Positions 33,500-42,971 of a DNA stretch of 47,123 nucleotides are shown here, in pieces. The position numbers were made by a program, and so were the translations under genes. The notes beneath the pieces were generated by a model. That model was not told where the DNA came from. It was given only the letters and a program-made list of their open reading frames with translations, and did no database searches. The stretch's first letter is position 1. The number at the start of each line of letters is the position of its first letter. This DNA comes from Candidatus Poribacteria bacterium (GTDB lineage Bacteria > Poribacteria > WGA-4E > WGA-3G), in NCBI GenBank assembly GCA_022823085.1, contig JAJDXV010000131.1, positions 1 to 47,123 on the forward strand, given 5' to 3'.

Positions 33500-33772
33500 C
33501 TACAATCTCTCCTTTAGCCATTCACTATTATTAGTACTATACGGATTCGTCCAGGCAGCCTCCATCCCAGACCGAATAACGAATATCCGCTCCGATGCTG
33601 GGAGATCTTTACTCAAAAAGTCTCGAATCTGAACTGCACTTTGATCCGAGATAATAGCCCAACAATTGTCGTGAATTGGACAATAACCACTATATTGTTT
33701 CAATTTCTCTTTGATCTGATTCTTTTTGAAATCATCATTCACTTCAAAAGTAACAATATAAGTTGTCATCAT
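33500..33772 (-). CDS. Cas2/SinR-like small protein
   Basis: A 90-residue protein: MMTTYIVTFEVNDDF, a helix, YSGYCPIHDNCWAIISDQSA, QIRDFLSKDL, ERIFVIRSGMEAAW and an end WLKERL. This matches my memory of short proteins annotated SinR-like, with a ferredoxin-like fold akin to Cas2 (usual end GEAAW...WLKENL). No CRISPR array or cas gene is present. AGGAAA precedes the ATG. It overlaps the doubtful frame 33744-34040 by 29 bases and is followed directly by the 2-TM gene. Confidence 0.6.
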   Translation of the reverse strand: MMTTYIVTFEVNDDFKKNQIKEKLKQYSGYCPIHDNCWAIISDQSAVQIRDFLSKDLPASERIFVIRSGMEAAWTNPYSTNNSEWLKERL

Positions 33773-34040
33773 ATTTTCCTGAATTTTGAATATAAATTCC
33801 GCAGTCAGTTATGTTCTTTTTTTCGTGACAAAGACGTAAGCTGCTGGAACTCTCCTCAGTGGTATTCTGCTTATCCAGTGATGTTTGCATGGTGTCGCTG
33901 AGTTCACGATACCCTATTTCTTCTGATAGTTCGGATATGACGGTTTCGAGGCCCCGGCGGCTGTGGACATTGGCTTGATGCGGGAAGTTATTTGCAAAGG
34001 TTTCGGAATGGTTTACCCAGGACGCGTCAGCCGAACTCAT
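33744..34040 (-). CDS. Doubtful short open frame upstream of the Cas2-like gene
   Basis: A 98-codon frame. The middle (RRGLETVISELSEEIGYRELSDTM) looks like real helical protein, but the last 35 residues look like random read-through, and the end overlaps the Cas2/SinR-like start. It may be the remnant of a gene that has lost its true 3' end. No family is recognised. Confidence 0.25.
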   Translation of the reverse strand: MSSADASWVNHSETFANNFPHQANVHSRRGLETVISELSEEIGYRELSDTMQTSLDKQNTTEESSSSLRLCHEKKNITDCGIYIQNSGKYDDNLYCYF

Positions 34041-34146
34041 AATCTTGATGTTTTAACCGCCTAAATCTGGCTTATCAGGGGGACTTTAAAAAATGCGGAA
34101 ATCCTATGTATTTGAATTTGATGTGTCTGCATATTGTCCTACGTAT

Positions 34147-37100
34147 CTACAGCACCTCGCGTAAAAAACGGGCAGTGTGGGATTCTTGGACTTTTGCGAC
34201 CTCTTCTGGTGTGCCCATTGCGACGACTTCTCCGCCGTTTTTGCTGCCCTCCGGTCCCAAGTCGATGACCCAATCGGCGGATTTGATAATGTCGATGTTG
34301 TGTTCCACGGCGATGATGGTGTTGCCTGCATCGACGAGGCGGTTCAGGACTTTGAGCAGTTTCTGAATGTCGTCGAAGTGGAGGCCTGTTGTCGGTTCGT
34401 CCATGATGTAGAGCGTCGAACCGGTCGTCCGCCGTGCTAACTCTTTCGCGAGTTTGACGCGCTGCGCCTCACCGCCGGAGAGTGTCGGTGCCGATTGTCC
34501 GAGTTGGATATAACCGAGTCCGACATCTGCTAACATCCGGAGCGTCCGACAGATACGTGAATTGCCTTTGAAAAATTCGAGTGCTTCATCTACCGTCATA
34601 TCTAAAACTTCAGCGATATTTTTATCGTTATATCGGATTTCGAGGGTATCCTGACTGTAGCCGGTGCTATTACACGCTTCACACGGTATCCATACATCCG
34701 GTAAGAAATGCATTTCAACGCGGTTGAATCGGTGTCCTTCACAGACAGGGCACTGTCCCGAAGCGAGGTTGAAACTGAACATACTGATACCGAAGCCTCG
34801 CCTCTGTGCGTCGGTTTGCTCAGCGAAGAGTTCTCGGATTTTCGTGAACAGGTCGGTGTAGGTTGCCGGATTGGAGCGTGGCGTTTCACCGATCGCCTTC
34901 TGGTCAACATTGATGAGCCGTTTGATATGACTAACGCCGCGGACGCTTCGATACTCCGGTTTCCCATATTCGTTATATGCTGGTTCACGTTCTCTATCGC
35001 TTATATAGCGGGTATGGAGGCGGTCTATGGCATCGTCGGAAGCCTTGATAGAGCTGCTTCTTTCGAGTGCCGGTTTTAGCGTGCCTTCGACGAGCGAACT
35101 CTTCCCGCACCCTGAAACGCCGGTTACGCAGGTAAGTGTGCCAATCGGAATTTTGACATCAATGTTCTTGAGATTGTTTGTCTCTGCGCCGTATAAGGCG
35201 AGTTGTTTACCTATGCCTTTGCGTCGCGTTTTGGGAACCGGGATCTCTTCTTCATTAGAGAGATACGCCTGCGTCAGTGACTTGGGGGACGCTTTCTCTG
35301 TAGCCGTCGGTTTGTGCGTGAAGATTTCCGGGGCGCCGGTCGCGATGACCTCACCCCCGCTTTTGCCAGCATTGGGTCCGAAGTCGATGACGTGATCGGC
35401 GGCTAATATCGTGTCTCGATCATGTTCGACGACAAGGACACTATTCCCAATATCCCGGAGTTCTTTAAGTGCCGTGATAAGTCGTTCTTGGTCGCGTGGG
35501 TGTAATCCGATACTTGGTTCGTCAAGGATGTAGGTTACGCCTGTAAGCCCGCTGCCGAGTTGGCTGGCGAGTTGGATTCTGCGCATTTCGCCGCCGGAGA
35601 GCGTGGGTGCCCCGCGATCCAATGCGAGATAGCCGAGCCCGATGTTCTCTAAGAACTGCAGCCGTATCTGAATTTGGCGAAGTACTTCGGCTTCAAACTC
35701 AGGCGAGGTATGGACATGGAGCGCAGGATGCGTCGCTCTGGAGGTTGACACGCCTTTCGCTGCAGCGGGATCGTCTTTACCGTTCTGGGAGCCATCCGTA
35801 ATTTCTTCAATCTGTTTCAGACGTGCGTTAAAGAATTCGATGGTTTCGGTAATCGACATCTCCATCAATTCGGAGATAGTTGTGTCCTCAAACATGACGT
35901 GGCTGGGAAACGGTTTTAACCGTGTGCCGTGACAGCTGGGGCATCGATCGTGTGGCGGGTGTGCATTCGTCCCACGTCCGTCACAAGTGTTACATGCGCC
36001 GACTTTGTTGTTAAAGGAGAAGTGCCGTGGTGTGAGTTGCCCAAAATTGCTGCCACAGGCGGCGCACATAGCGTGTTCGCTGAAGAATTTTTTAGTGCGT
36101 AACGCCTGCGCCGATTTTTTTCTGCTTCCTCGTTTAGACCGGTTCGTTTTTGTGGATGCGCGCGTTGGAGAGACTGTCTCTTGGAGGAGTACGAACCCAC
36201 CGCTTTGGACGAGTGCCAATTCGACTGCCTCTGTAAACCGGCTCTTTTCTTCGTCAACAAGTTCGACGCGATCGATGACAATAAAAATTTCATGTCGAAT
36301 GGTTTTACTTAGTTTTGGTACTTCATCGAGTCGGTGAATTTCGTTATCGACTTGGACGCGTGCGAAGCCTGCTCTCTGTAACCGGCTGAAGAGATCGGCG
36401 TAATCTTCGTTGCCTTTCAACCCGTAGGCGGATTCGCTGGCGTTGATGTCGATAATCTTACCGCGGACTGCGCCCGCCTCCGATTCTGGCAGTAGCATAA
36501 AGTTTGTGAGGGGTGCGAGGACATCCACCTGCTTTTTAGGGAACAGCTCAAAGGCTTTCTCAGTAATTTCTTCGGCGCTCTGTGGTCGGACCTCTACGAG
36601 GCAATCCGGACAGTGAGGTTTCCCCCATCTGGCATAAAACGTTCGGAGTCCATCGTGAATTTCAGTGATAGTTGCGACTGTTGAGCGTGGGTTTTGACCT
36701 GCGTTTGCGTGCGAAATAGCGATTGCGGGCGAAAGTCCTTCGATTTTCGAGACTTTCGGTTTCACCATCTGCCCTATAAACTGGCGTGCGTAAGTGCTAA
36801 GCGTTTCAATATAGCGTCGCTGTCCTTCGGCGTAGATTGTGTCGAGTGCGAGTGATGTTTTTCCTGAGCCGCTGACACCTGTCAACGCTGTCATTTTACG
36901 ATGCGGGATGTCAATATCGACATTCTTGAGATTATTTTCTGTGGCACCTTGTACAACGATTGCTGTCCGTTTCTCTTGTTGCTGTCCGAAGATGTCTGCA
37001 AGTTCGGGTTTCATGAGTCGTCGCTTCGCGTCCTTCCAGATATCGAAATCGCCGCGGAGAGCTTGTCCGGTGTAAGATTCAGGTGTGTCTGCGATCTGCT

Positions 37101-39945
37101 CTGGTGTGCCTGTAGCGACGATTGTTCCGCCGCCGACCCCGCCTTCTGGTCCTAAGTCGATGAGGTAATCTGCGGAATTGATGACCTCAAGGTTATGCTC
37201 AACGACGACAACGGTATTGCCGTCGTCAACGAGTCTGTGAAGGATTGTCAAGAGTTTATTCACATCGTCAAAATGTAGCCCTGTTGTGGGTTCATCAAGG
37301 ATATAGAGCGTCTTACCGGTTCCGCGTTTGGAGAGTTCTCTTGAAAGTTTAATGCGTTGTGCTTCACCGCCAGAGAGTGTCGGCGCGGGTTGTCCGAGTT
37401 TAATGTAATCGAGGCCGACATCGTGTAGGAGTTGTAATCCTCTTGCGACTCTCGGAATATCGGCAAAATGTTCGAGTGCGGCCTCAATATCCATTTCGAG
37501 GACTTCAGAGATGTTTTTGCCTTTATATTTTATGCTGAGCGTTTCGTTGTTGAAGCGTTTGCCTTCGCAGACTTCGCATTCGACCCAGACATCGGAGAGC
37601 AGTCCCATATCGACCTTTTTTGCGCCGTTGCCGTTGCAGGCTTCACATCTGCCGCCGCTAACGTTGAAGCTGAACCGTCCCGGTTTATAGCCGCGTAGTT
37701 TTGCGTCAGGCAAACCGGCGTAGAGTGCTCGAATCGCGTCAAACACCTTTGTGTAGGTCGCAGCATTGGAACGTGGTGTCCGCCCGATGGGTGCCATGTT
37801 GATGTTAATGATCTTGTCGATGACTTCGGAAATACGAACGTTTTTATTTTTGATGACCCCGCGGATCTCGTCATAGTCGCCCGGTACAGTTTTCGCTTTC
37901 ATGAGGTCTCGAGCGAGTGCGTTGTAAAGAATATCGTGGATTAGTGAACTTTTTCCGGAGCCGCTGACCCCTGTCACACAGCAGAGGGTACCGATCGGTA
38001 TTTTCGGGCTGATTTCTTTAAGGTTGTTTTGGCGTGCGTTGCAGATCTGTACCCATCTATCGCCTGTGGAACGCCGGGATTCGGGTTGGACAATCACTTT
38101 ATCGCCGCGGAGATATTGTGCTGTAAGCGAGTTGCTCTCCTTGATGAATTGTGCGGGTGTCCCGATGTCCGTTATTTTCCCACCTTTAATCCCGGCCCCT
38201 GGGCCGAAATCGACGATCCAATCGGCGACTAACATGGTTGCTTCATCGTGTTCAACAACAATAACGGTGTTGCCTTGGTTCCGTAAATTTAGGAGAGTTG
38301 TGAGCAGTCCGGCGTGGTCGCGTGGGTGTAGCCCGATGCTCGGCTCATCCAGGACATAAGTGACATCTCGTAGCCCTGCGCCGACTTGGCTGGCGAGACG
38401 GATGCGCTGTGCTTCACCGCCGGAGAGTGTCGGTGCCGGACGTGCGAGCGTCAAGTATCCCAATCCTACTCCCATGAGGAAACCGAGTCTGCCTCGAATT
38501 TCCTTCAAAAGTTCGTTGGCGATGAATGCTTCACGTTTCGGAAGTGTTAGCGTGTTAAAGAATTCGGTCGCATCCTGAATAGACATTTCGAGTATATCGG
38601 TTATGGGTGTATCGGCTATGGTCACGGACCTTATCCACGAGTTTAGCCGGGTGCCGTCGCATTCCCGACACTGCATTTTGACGAAGTGGTCAGGAAAATT
38701 GTCTTCGTCGGCTTCAGCGGTGTCTCCAAAATAGTATTTCTGTTCTTCCGCTGGGATGATACCGTGAAAATGGACGCGATGCCGTCGTCGCTGTTTTCGT
38801 TTTTTGTGTCCGCTTGTGCCTGTAACGGTAATTGTGAGGACAGCGTCGCCGGTGCCGTAGAGGATAGCGTCTTGCTGTTCCTGTGTCAGTTCGTTCCAAG
38901 GTGTCTTGATGTCAAATCCGAGGTGTTTCCCGATGGCTTCAGCGATGGCTTTTTCTGTGGCGCGCGTCTTCCTGTTAAGAGATCCCCAGAGACTGATGGC
39001 GCCTTTCATGATAGAGAGCGTTTCATCTGGGACGATTAGCTTCGGTAAAATACCCATCCGTACGCCTAAACCTCTACAGGTTTCACACATCCCATCGGGA
39101 TTGTTAAATGAGAAATGACGGGGTTCCGGCTTCACGAAGCTAAGCCCGCATTCTAAACAGGTATAGTTTTTACTAAAGACGCGATCATCTTCTTCGGGCA
39201 GGAATGGCGATGCGTCGCTTGTCGTTGGAACAGTTTGAACCAGCATGATTCCGTCCCCGCGTGCGAGTGCTGCGTCTACAGCTTGCGTGAGCCGCGCCTC
39301 AACGCCTTCCTTAATGACGATCCTGTCGATGACGAGGTCAATATTGTGGCGGCGGTTTGGGCTGAGTGCGAAACCGGGGCTGAGTTCGTGTATCTCGCCA
39401 TCGACTCTCAATCTTGCGAAACCTGCTTTTCGGAGACTCTCAAATTCTTTTTGGTGTGCGCCACGGCTGCCTCTGGCGATGGGTGCTAAAACGATAAGTC
39501 TTGTACGGTCAGGATAGTCGAGGAGTGTTTTAATTATATCCGCTTCGGTTTGTGAACCGATTTCACTTCCGCATTCAACACAATGTAATTGCCCGACACG
39601 CGCATAGAGGACCCGGAGATAGTCATAAATCTCGGTTACGGTGGCGACTGTGGAGCGCGGGTTGTGTCCGGTTGACCCTTGGTTGATAGCGATAGAAGGG
39701 GAGAGTCCGATGATTTCGTCTACGTCCGGTTTTCCGAGTTGCCCTAAAAATTGACGCGCATACGCGGATAGGGATTCGATGTATCGCCGTTGTCCCTCAG
39801 CATAGACGGTATCAATTGCAAGTGAGGATTTACCGGAGCCGCTAACGCCGGTAAAAACGATGAGTTTATCCTTAGGGAGTTGGATATCAATATTTCTTAA
39901 GTTGTGTTCTCGTGCGCCTTGAACGTGGATCAATTCTTCTGTCAT
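34147..39945 (-). CDS. uvrA: UvrA, two complete copies fused in tandem
   Basis: A 1932-residue protein, twice the normal UvrA (about 940). It is the damage-sensing ATPase of nucleotide excision repair. Copy one spans about 1-990 and copy two about 995-1932, beginning again with VVQGATENNLKNVDIDIPH. Each copy has two ABC cassettes: Walker A GVSGSGKSS (33-41) and GVSGSGKSSL in copy one, GVSGSGKTS and GVSGCGKSS in copy two. Each cassette has its own signature, LSGGEAQRI or the variant LSGGEMRRI. The zinc motifs are kept in both copies: CLECG...CETC and CEAC...CEVC in copy one, CAACG...CNTC and CPVC...CEAC in copy two. UvrA works as a dimer, so the fusion is a covalent pseudo-dimer. Copy two carries an extra low-complexity linker near SQNGKDDPAAAKG. 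Confidence 0.93.
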   Translation of the reverse strand: MTEELIHVQGAREHNLRNIDIQLPKDKLIVFTGVSGSGKSSLAIDTVYAEGQRRYIESLSAYARQFLGQLGKPDVDEIIGLSPSIAINQGSTGHNPRSTVATVTEIYDYLRVLYARVGQLHCVECGSEIGSQTEADIIKTLLDYPDRTRLIVLAPIARGSRGAHQKEFESLRKAGFARLRVDGEIHELSPGFALSPNRRHNIDLVIDRIVIKEGVEARLTQAVDAALARGDGIMLVQTVPTTSDASPFLPEEDDRVFSKNYTCLECGLSFVKPEPRHFSFNNPDGMCETCRGLGVRMGILPKLIVPDETLSIMKGAISLWGSLNRKTRATEKAIAEAIGKHLGFDIKTPWNELTQEQQDAILYGTGDAVLTITVTGTSGHKKRKQRRRHRVHFHGIIPAEEQKYYFGDTAEADEDNFPDHFVKMQCRECDGTRLNSWIRSVTIADTPITDILEMSIQDATEFFNTLTLPKREAFIANELLKEIRGRLGFLMGVGLGYLTLARPAPTLSGGEAQRIRLASQVGAGLRDVTYVLDEPSIGLHPRDHAGLLTTLLNLRNQGNTVIVVEHDEATMLVADWIVDFGPGAGIKGGKITDIGTPAQFIKESNSLTAQYLRGDKVIVQPESRRSTGDRWVQICNARQNNLKEISPKIPIGTLCCVTGVSGSGKSSLIHDILYNALARDLMKAKTVPGDYDEIRGVIKNKNVRISEVIDKIININMAPIGRTPRSNAATYTKVFDAIRALYAGLPDAKLRGYKPGRFSFNVSGGRCEACNGNGAKKVDMGLLSDVWVECEVCEGKRFNNETLSIKYKGKNISEVLEMDIEAALEHFADIPRVARGLQLLHDVGLDYIKLGQPAPTLSGGEAQRIKLSRELSKRGTGKTLYILDEPTTGLHFDDVNKLLTILHRLVDDGNTVVVVEHNLEVINSADYLIDLGPEGGVGGGTIVATGTPEQIADTPESYTGQALRGDFDIWKDAKRRLMKPELADIFGQQQEKRTAIVVQGATENNLKNVDIDIPHRKMTALTGVSGSGKTSLALDTIYAEGQRRYIETLSTYARQFIGQMVKPKVSKIEGLSPAIAISHANAGQNPRSTVATITEIHDGLRTFYARWGKPHCPDCLVEVRPQSAEEITEKAFELFPKKQVDVLAPLTNFMLLPESEAGAVRGKIIDINASESAYGLKGNEDYADLFSRLQRAGFARVQVDNEIHRLDEVPKLSKTIRHEIFIVIDRVELVDEEKSRFTEAVELALVQSGGFVLLQETVSPTRASTKTNRSKRGSRKKSAQALRTKKFFSEHAMCAACGSNFGQLTPRHFSFNNKVGACNTCDGRGTNAHPPHDRCPSCHGTRLKPFPSHVMFEDTTISELMEMSITETIEFFNARLKQIEEITDGSQNGKDDPAAAKGVSTSRATHPALHVHTSPEFEAEVLRQIQIRLQFLENIGLGYLALDRGAPTLSGGEMRRIQLASQLGSGLTGVTYILDEPSIGLHPRDQERLITALKELRDIGNSVLVVEHDRDTILAADHVIDFGPNAGKSGGEVIATGAPEIFTHKPTATEKASPKSLTQAYLSNEEEIPVPKTRRKGIGKQLALYGAETNNLKNIDVKIPIGTLTCVTGVSGCGKSSLVEGTLKPALERSSSIKASDDAIDRLHTRYISDREREPAYNEYGKPEYRSVRGVSHIKRLINVDQKAIGETPRSNPATYTDLFTKIRELFAEQTDAQRRGFGISMFSFNLASGQCPVCEGHRFNRVEMHFLPDVWIPCEACNSTGYSQDTLEIRYNDKNIAEVLDMTVDEALEFFKGNSRICRTLRMLADVGLGYIQLGQSAPTLSGGEAQRVKLAKELARRTTGSTLYIMDEPTTGLHFDDIQKLLKVLNRLVDAGNTIIAVEHNIDIIKSADWVIDLGPEGSKNGGEVVAMGTPEEVAKVQESHTARFLREVL

Positions 39946-39970
39946 TTTTTATCTATTTAGCTCCTTGTCT

Positions 39971-40012
39971 AAAGAAACACCCAAGCAAAAACCCTTCCAC
40001 TTCGTTTCAGGC
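39971..40012. repeat. Composite dispersed repeat
   Basis: AAAGAAACACCCAAGCAAAA (39971-39990) and the next bases match 31411-31434. CCTTCCACTTCGTTTCAGGC (39993-40012) is the exact reverse complement of 19613-19632. It fills the gap between era and uvrA. Confidence 0.6.
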
Positions 40013-40038
40013 AGGTTTTGATTCATTGAAGAACGAAG

Positions 40039-40956
40039 TTACATATCTACAAAACCACCTAATTCTTTAAGTTGACGGGCATCTCTGCGCCAATCGGCTT
40101 TGACTGTTACGTACAGTTCTAAAAAGACGCGGGTATCTAAGAATTTTTCGATATCGGGTCGTGCAAGTTGACCGATGCGTTTGATGAGTTTCCCACTTTT
40201 ACCGATGATAATTTGCTTCTGTGTTTGTCGTTCTGCATAGATGATGGCGCGGATATAGATGATCTCTTCCGATTTATTTGTCTGACGTTTTTCAAATTCT
40301 TCGACGACGACAGCGGATGCGTAGGGAATTTCGCGCTTCGTCAGGAGCATAATCTTTTCACGGACGGTTTCGGCGATGAAAAAACGTTCAGGGAGATCGC
40401 TGAGTTGATCTGCTGGAAAATAGAGCGGTCCGGGCGGTAAGTAGCCTTCAATCTGCTCAAGAAGTACCGGAACCCCGTCAGCGTTGCGTGCAGAGATCGG
40501 AATAATGTGTGCGAATTCAAATTTTTGGCTGTAGTCCTCAAAGAGCGGGAGTAGTGTCGGTTTATCGACGAGGTCTACCTTATTGAGTACGAGGATTGTT
40601 GTCTGTTTAGTGCGCTTGAGACGTTTTAGGATCGTATCTTCGATGTCTGGGTCTCGGTGTGCGGCATCGATGACGAAAAGTACGAGATCGGCATCTCCGA
40701 GCGCGCCGTAAGCGGTCCTGACCATTTCGCTTTGGAGGCGGTACTTCGGGTTCATGAGTCCAGGGGTATCGACAAAAATGATTTGACAGGTGTCGTTGGT
40801 GTGGATGCCACGTATCTGGTTACGGGTCGTCTGCGGTTTCGGGGTGACGATGGCTAATTTTTGCCCCAGAATCGTATTGAGCAGCGTCGATTTCCCAACG
40901 TTTGGGGCACCGATAATGCTAACGTAACCAGATTTGAAGTTTTGGATTTCGTTCAT
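40039..40956 (-). CDS. era: GTPase Era
   Basis: A 305-residue ribosome-assembly GTPase that binds the 3' end of 16S rRNA. G1 is GAPNVGKST, G3 DTPGL, G4 NKVD and G5 ISARN. The C-terminal KH domain carries IIGKSGKLIKRIG. The length matches the family. The frame is open for 90 bases further upstream, but ATG 40956 (MNEIQNFKSGYVSIIG) gives the normal N-terminus. Only a weak AAGAA precedes it. It is followed by the fused uvrA on the same strand. Confidence 0.95.
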   Translation of the reverse strand: MNEIQNFKSGYVSIIGAPNVGKSTLLNTILGQKLAIVTPKPQTTRNQIRGIHTNDTCQIIFVDTPGLMNPKYRLQSEMVRTAYGALGDADLVLFVIDAAHRDPDIEDTILKRLKRTKQTTILVLNKVDLVDKPTLLPLFEDYSQKFEFAHIIPISARNADGVPVLLEQIEGYLPPGPLYFPADQLSDLPERFFIAETVREKIMLLTKREIPYASAVVVEEFEKRQTNKSEEIIYIRAIIYAERQTQKQIIIGKSGKLIKRIGQLARPDIEKFLDTRVFLELYVTVKADWRRDARQLKELGGFVDM

Positions 40957-41055
40957 AATTCTTGAAGATAGAAGCGTTGTGATGCCCTTCAAAGTAGAGA
41001 ATGCGGCATAGTATAAGATTTCCAATTCAAGCCAGCGGAATCTCATCGCGCGTTT

Positions 41056-41322
41056 CTAAGACTCCACTGTAGGTTTTAAGGATTCTTCAATGCGTTCGCC
41101 AATCCATTCCTGAATTAAGGCACGTGGAGAGATGCCGCGCGCCTTCGCCATTGTGTTAACCACCGTAGCCTCTTTTGGTGTTAATGGGACGGTGACTCCG
41201 GGCTGAAAAACAGGCTCATGTACCTCTTCAAGCTCGTCTTCAAAATCGGTTAAATCGTGTGTGTCCCAGAACTCGGCGAGTTCCCGAATTGAATCTGTTT
41301 TTGGAATTTTTTTGCGTTTCAT
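41056..41322 (-). CDS. BrnA/CopG-type antitoxin
   Basis: An 88-residue antitoxin. The N-terminal region IPKTDSIRELAEFWDTHDLTDFEDEL binds the toxin. The C-terminal part, VPLTPKEATVVNTMAKARGISPRALIQEWIGERI, is a ribbon-helix-helix-like DNA-binding domain. ATG 41322 overlaps the toxin stop as ATGA and has GGAG 6 bases upstream. The toxin gene comes first, as is normal for brnTA. The pair probably represses its own promoter. Confidence 0.8.
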   Translation of the reverse strand: MKRKKIPKTDSIRELAEFWDTHDLTDFEDELEEVHEPVFQPGVTVPLTPKEATVVNTMAKARGISPRALIQEWIGERIEESLKPTVES

Positions 41323-41603
41323 TCGTTTCTCCAACGTCTATACTGCCGTTTTTCCTTGTCTGTCATGGATCTTGCCGTGATCGGATAGCCCTTGCCATCG
41401 GGGAATTGAATGACTATACAGAACAAATGACGCCCCGTGTTTGTTTGCCCAAAGACATAGTAGACCGGATTTTCTCCTTTAGACTTTGCACGCCGAACAA
41501 ATGGCTTACCGAAGAAAACTTCTTCAACTTCATCCGGCTGGACATTATGTCGCGCGATATGATCGATTCTATCTTGGGGCCAGAGTAACTCGTTTACTCT
41601 CAT
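41319..41603 (-). CDS. BrnT-type toxin
   Basis: A 94-residue RelE-fold ribonuclease toxin of the BrnT kind: RIDHIARHNVQPDEVEEVFF, then PVYYVFGQTNTGRHLFCIVI and the closing ITARSMTDKEKRQYRRW. It would cut mRNA when not bound by BrnA. ATG 41603 is preceded by GGAAGAAG, while the ATG 12 bases earlier has no such site. A 127-base gap separates it from the end of the J-like/SUMF1 gene. Confidence 0.8.
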   Translation of the reverse strand: MRVNELLWPQDRIDHIARHNVQPDEVEEVFFGKPFVRRAKSKGENPVYYVFGQTNTGRHLFCIVIQFPDGKGYPITARSMTDKEKRQYRRWRNE

Positions 41604-41742
41604 AACTTCTTCCATATCGCGACTACATAATCACTTTATTAGAATAGCACAGTACGAATAGTTAATTCAAATTAAAATTCAAAAATGCGTCTAATGATTA
41701 ACAGAGGTATTTCGTTTTAAGGATTTATTAGATTTCGCGCTT

Positions 41743-42930
41743 TTAAGGCATTCGATCCTTTACACATCGGAATCCAACATTGTCACTCGTTCCTGTTGGG
41801 GCACCAGATCCGCGATGAGCTACCCGTATGTAATTGTGCTTGCTACTCTGAGCCCCTCCGCGTAGAACACGACGTGTTTTAATGTGCATGAAATTGTTTG
41901 TTATATCTGTTAGACTTTCGCCAGCAAACGGATTTTCACGCGGTGCAGCATCGTAGAAGTTTGGATCATAGGCATCAAGGCACCACTCCCAAACATTACC
42001 AGACACATCATACAAGCCGTAGTTGTTAGGAGAATAATTGCCTACTGACGTTGTTCCTTTAACATAATTGCCATAATTTGCTTTGCTCGGATTTCTAAAA
42101 TTACCCCACGGGTATTTTCGATTATTTAATCCGCCGCGCGCTGCTTTCTCCCATTCTGCTTCTGTTGGAAGTCGTTTACCGATCCACTGTGCATAAGCCA
42201 TTGCTGCATACCAACTCACATAAACGACCGGATGATGGCCTTTATCCTTAGGATAATCTTTTCCTTTCCAGAGGCGTAGGTAATCTCCATTGTGATACGG
42301 ACCCGGAATGTTGTTTTTTTCCCAATCAGGATTTGCATCTACAAATTTTTTGTACTCAACGTTTGTCACTTCGTACATATCTATATAAAATGAATCAACG
42401 TAGACAGTATGCTGAGGTTTTTCGTTGTCAAGGGCATCATTATCGTTGCCTCCCATCAGGAACTCACCAGCAGGAATAGGAGCCATATCATGCGGAAAAT
42501 TGTCAAGTCCACCACCATTTCGGAGCATATCAATGTGTTCTTGCCGTTTTTGCGGATCTTTTAAGATTTCCTTTGCTTCGTTCAGAACTTTCCGCCACTG
42601 ATCTTGTGTCCTTCCATCTGGCCGGGGGCGGTTGCCTGCCCGAATAGAGGCGGCATACAACTTCTCATGCTCCTCATCAACTATGTTTTCAATCGATGTT
42701 TCTGTCTGATTCTGGATTTTTGTGATAGAGAGTTTTAGCACTTCAAGATAGTCTATCCCTTCGCCGATCACAAACCCAAAATCTTTCAGGATTCTTTCCG
42801 ATTCGTCAGCCGTAAGCTCGTATTTTCGCCTGCCTTGCCTGAGTATCCCGATCCGTTGTTGCTCCGAAATACGTTTAGAAATTGCTCTATACATACTGAT
42901 AAATGCAATGAAATCGCCACGTTTAGACAT
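41743..42930 (-). CDS. J-domain-like and SUMF1-fold fusion protein
   Basis: A 395-residue protein in three parts. Residues 1-80 are helical and unknown. Residues about 82-137 look like a degenerate J-domain: EKLYAASIRAG, then RPD at 103-105 where HPD is expected, and QWRKVLNEAKEILKDPQKR, which matches helices III and IV. Residues 147-393 are an FGE/SUMF1 domain (APIPAGEFLMGG, MYEVTNVEYKKF, RLPTEAEWEKAARGG, DVSGNVWEWC). The segment after RGG reads AQSSKHNYIRVAHRG and has no cysteines, so it is no sulfatase maturase. It lies 41 bases downstream of the Hsp70 gene, with AAGGA before the ATG. It may deliver SUMF1-bound clients to that Hsp70. Confidence 0.78.
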   Translation of the reverse strand: MSKRGDFIAFISMYRAISKRISEQQRIGILRQGRRKYELTADESERILKDFGFVIGEGIDYLEVLKLSITKIQNQTETSIENIVDEEHEKLYAASIRAGNRPRPDGRTQDQWRKVLNEAKEILKDPQKRQEHIDMLRNGGGLDNFPHDMAPIPAGEFLMGGNDNDALDNEKPQHTVYVDSFYIDMYEVTNVEYKKFVDANPDWEKNNIPGPYHNGDYLRLWKGKDYPKDKGHHPVVYVSWYAAMAYAQWIGKRLPTEAEWEKAARGGLNNRKYPWGNFRNPSKANYGNYVKGTTSVGNYSPNNYGLYDVSGNVWEWCLDAYDPNFYDAAPRENPFAGESLTDITNNFMHIKTRRVLRGGAQSSKHNYIRVAHRGSGAPTGTSDNVGFRCVKDRMP

Positions 42931-42971
42931 GTCCCAATTCCTTCATGCCGCACATTCAAAGACGTTAACTC

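Noticed and set aside
33500..33772. CRISPR adaptation gene cas2
   Set aside because: No repeats, no cas1 and no other cas gene; the ending resembles the SinR-like group rather than Cas2 proper.
34106..39517. Many + strand frames of 60-130 codons opposite the uvrA gene
   Set aside because: All lie opposite a continuous, motif-rich UvrA frame and have no ribosome binding sites of note.
41743..42930. SUMF1-fold protein as variable protein of a diversity-generating retroelement
   Set aside because: The fold fits, but there is no reverse transcriptase and no template repeat resembling its 3' end in the window.
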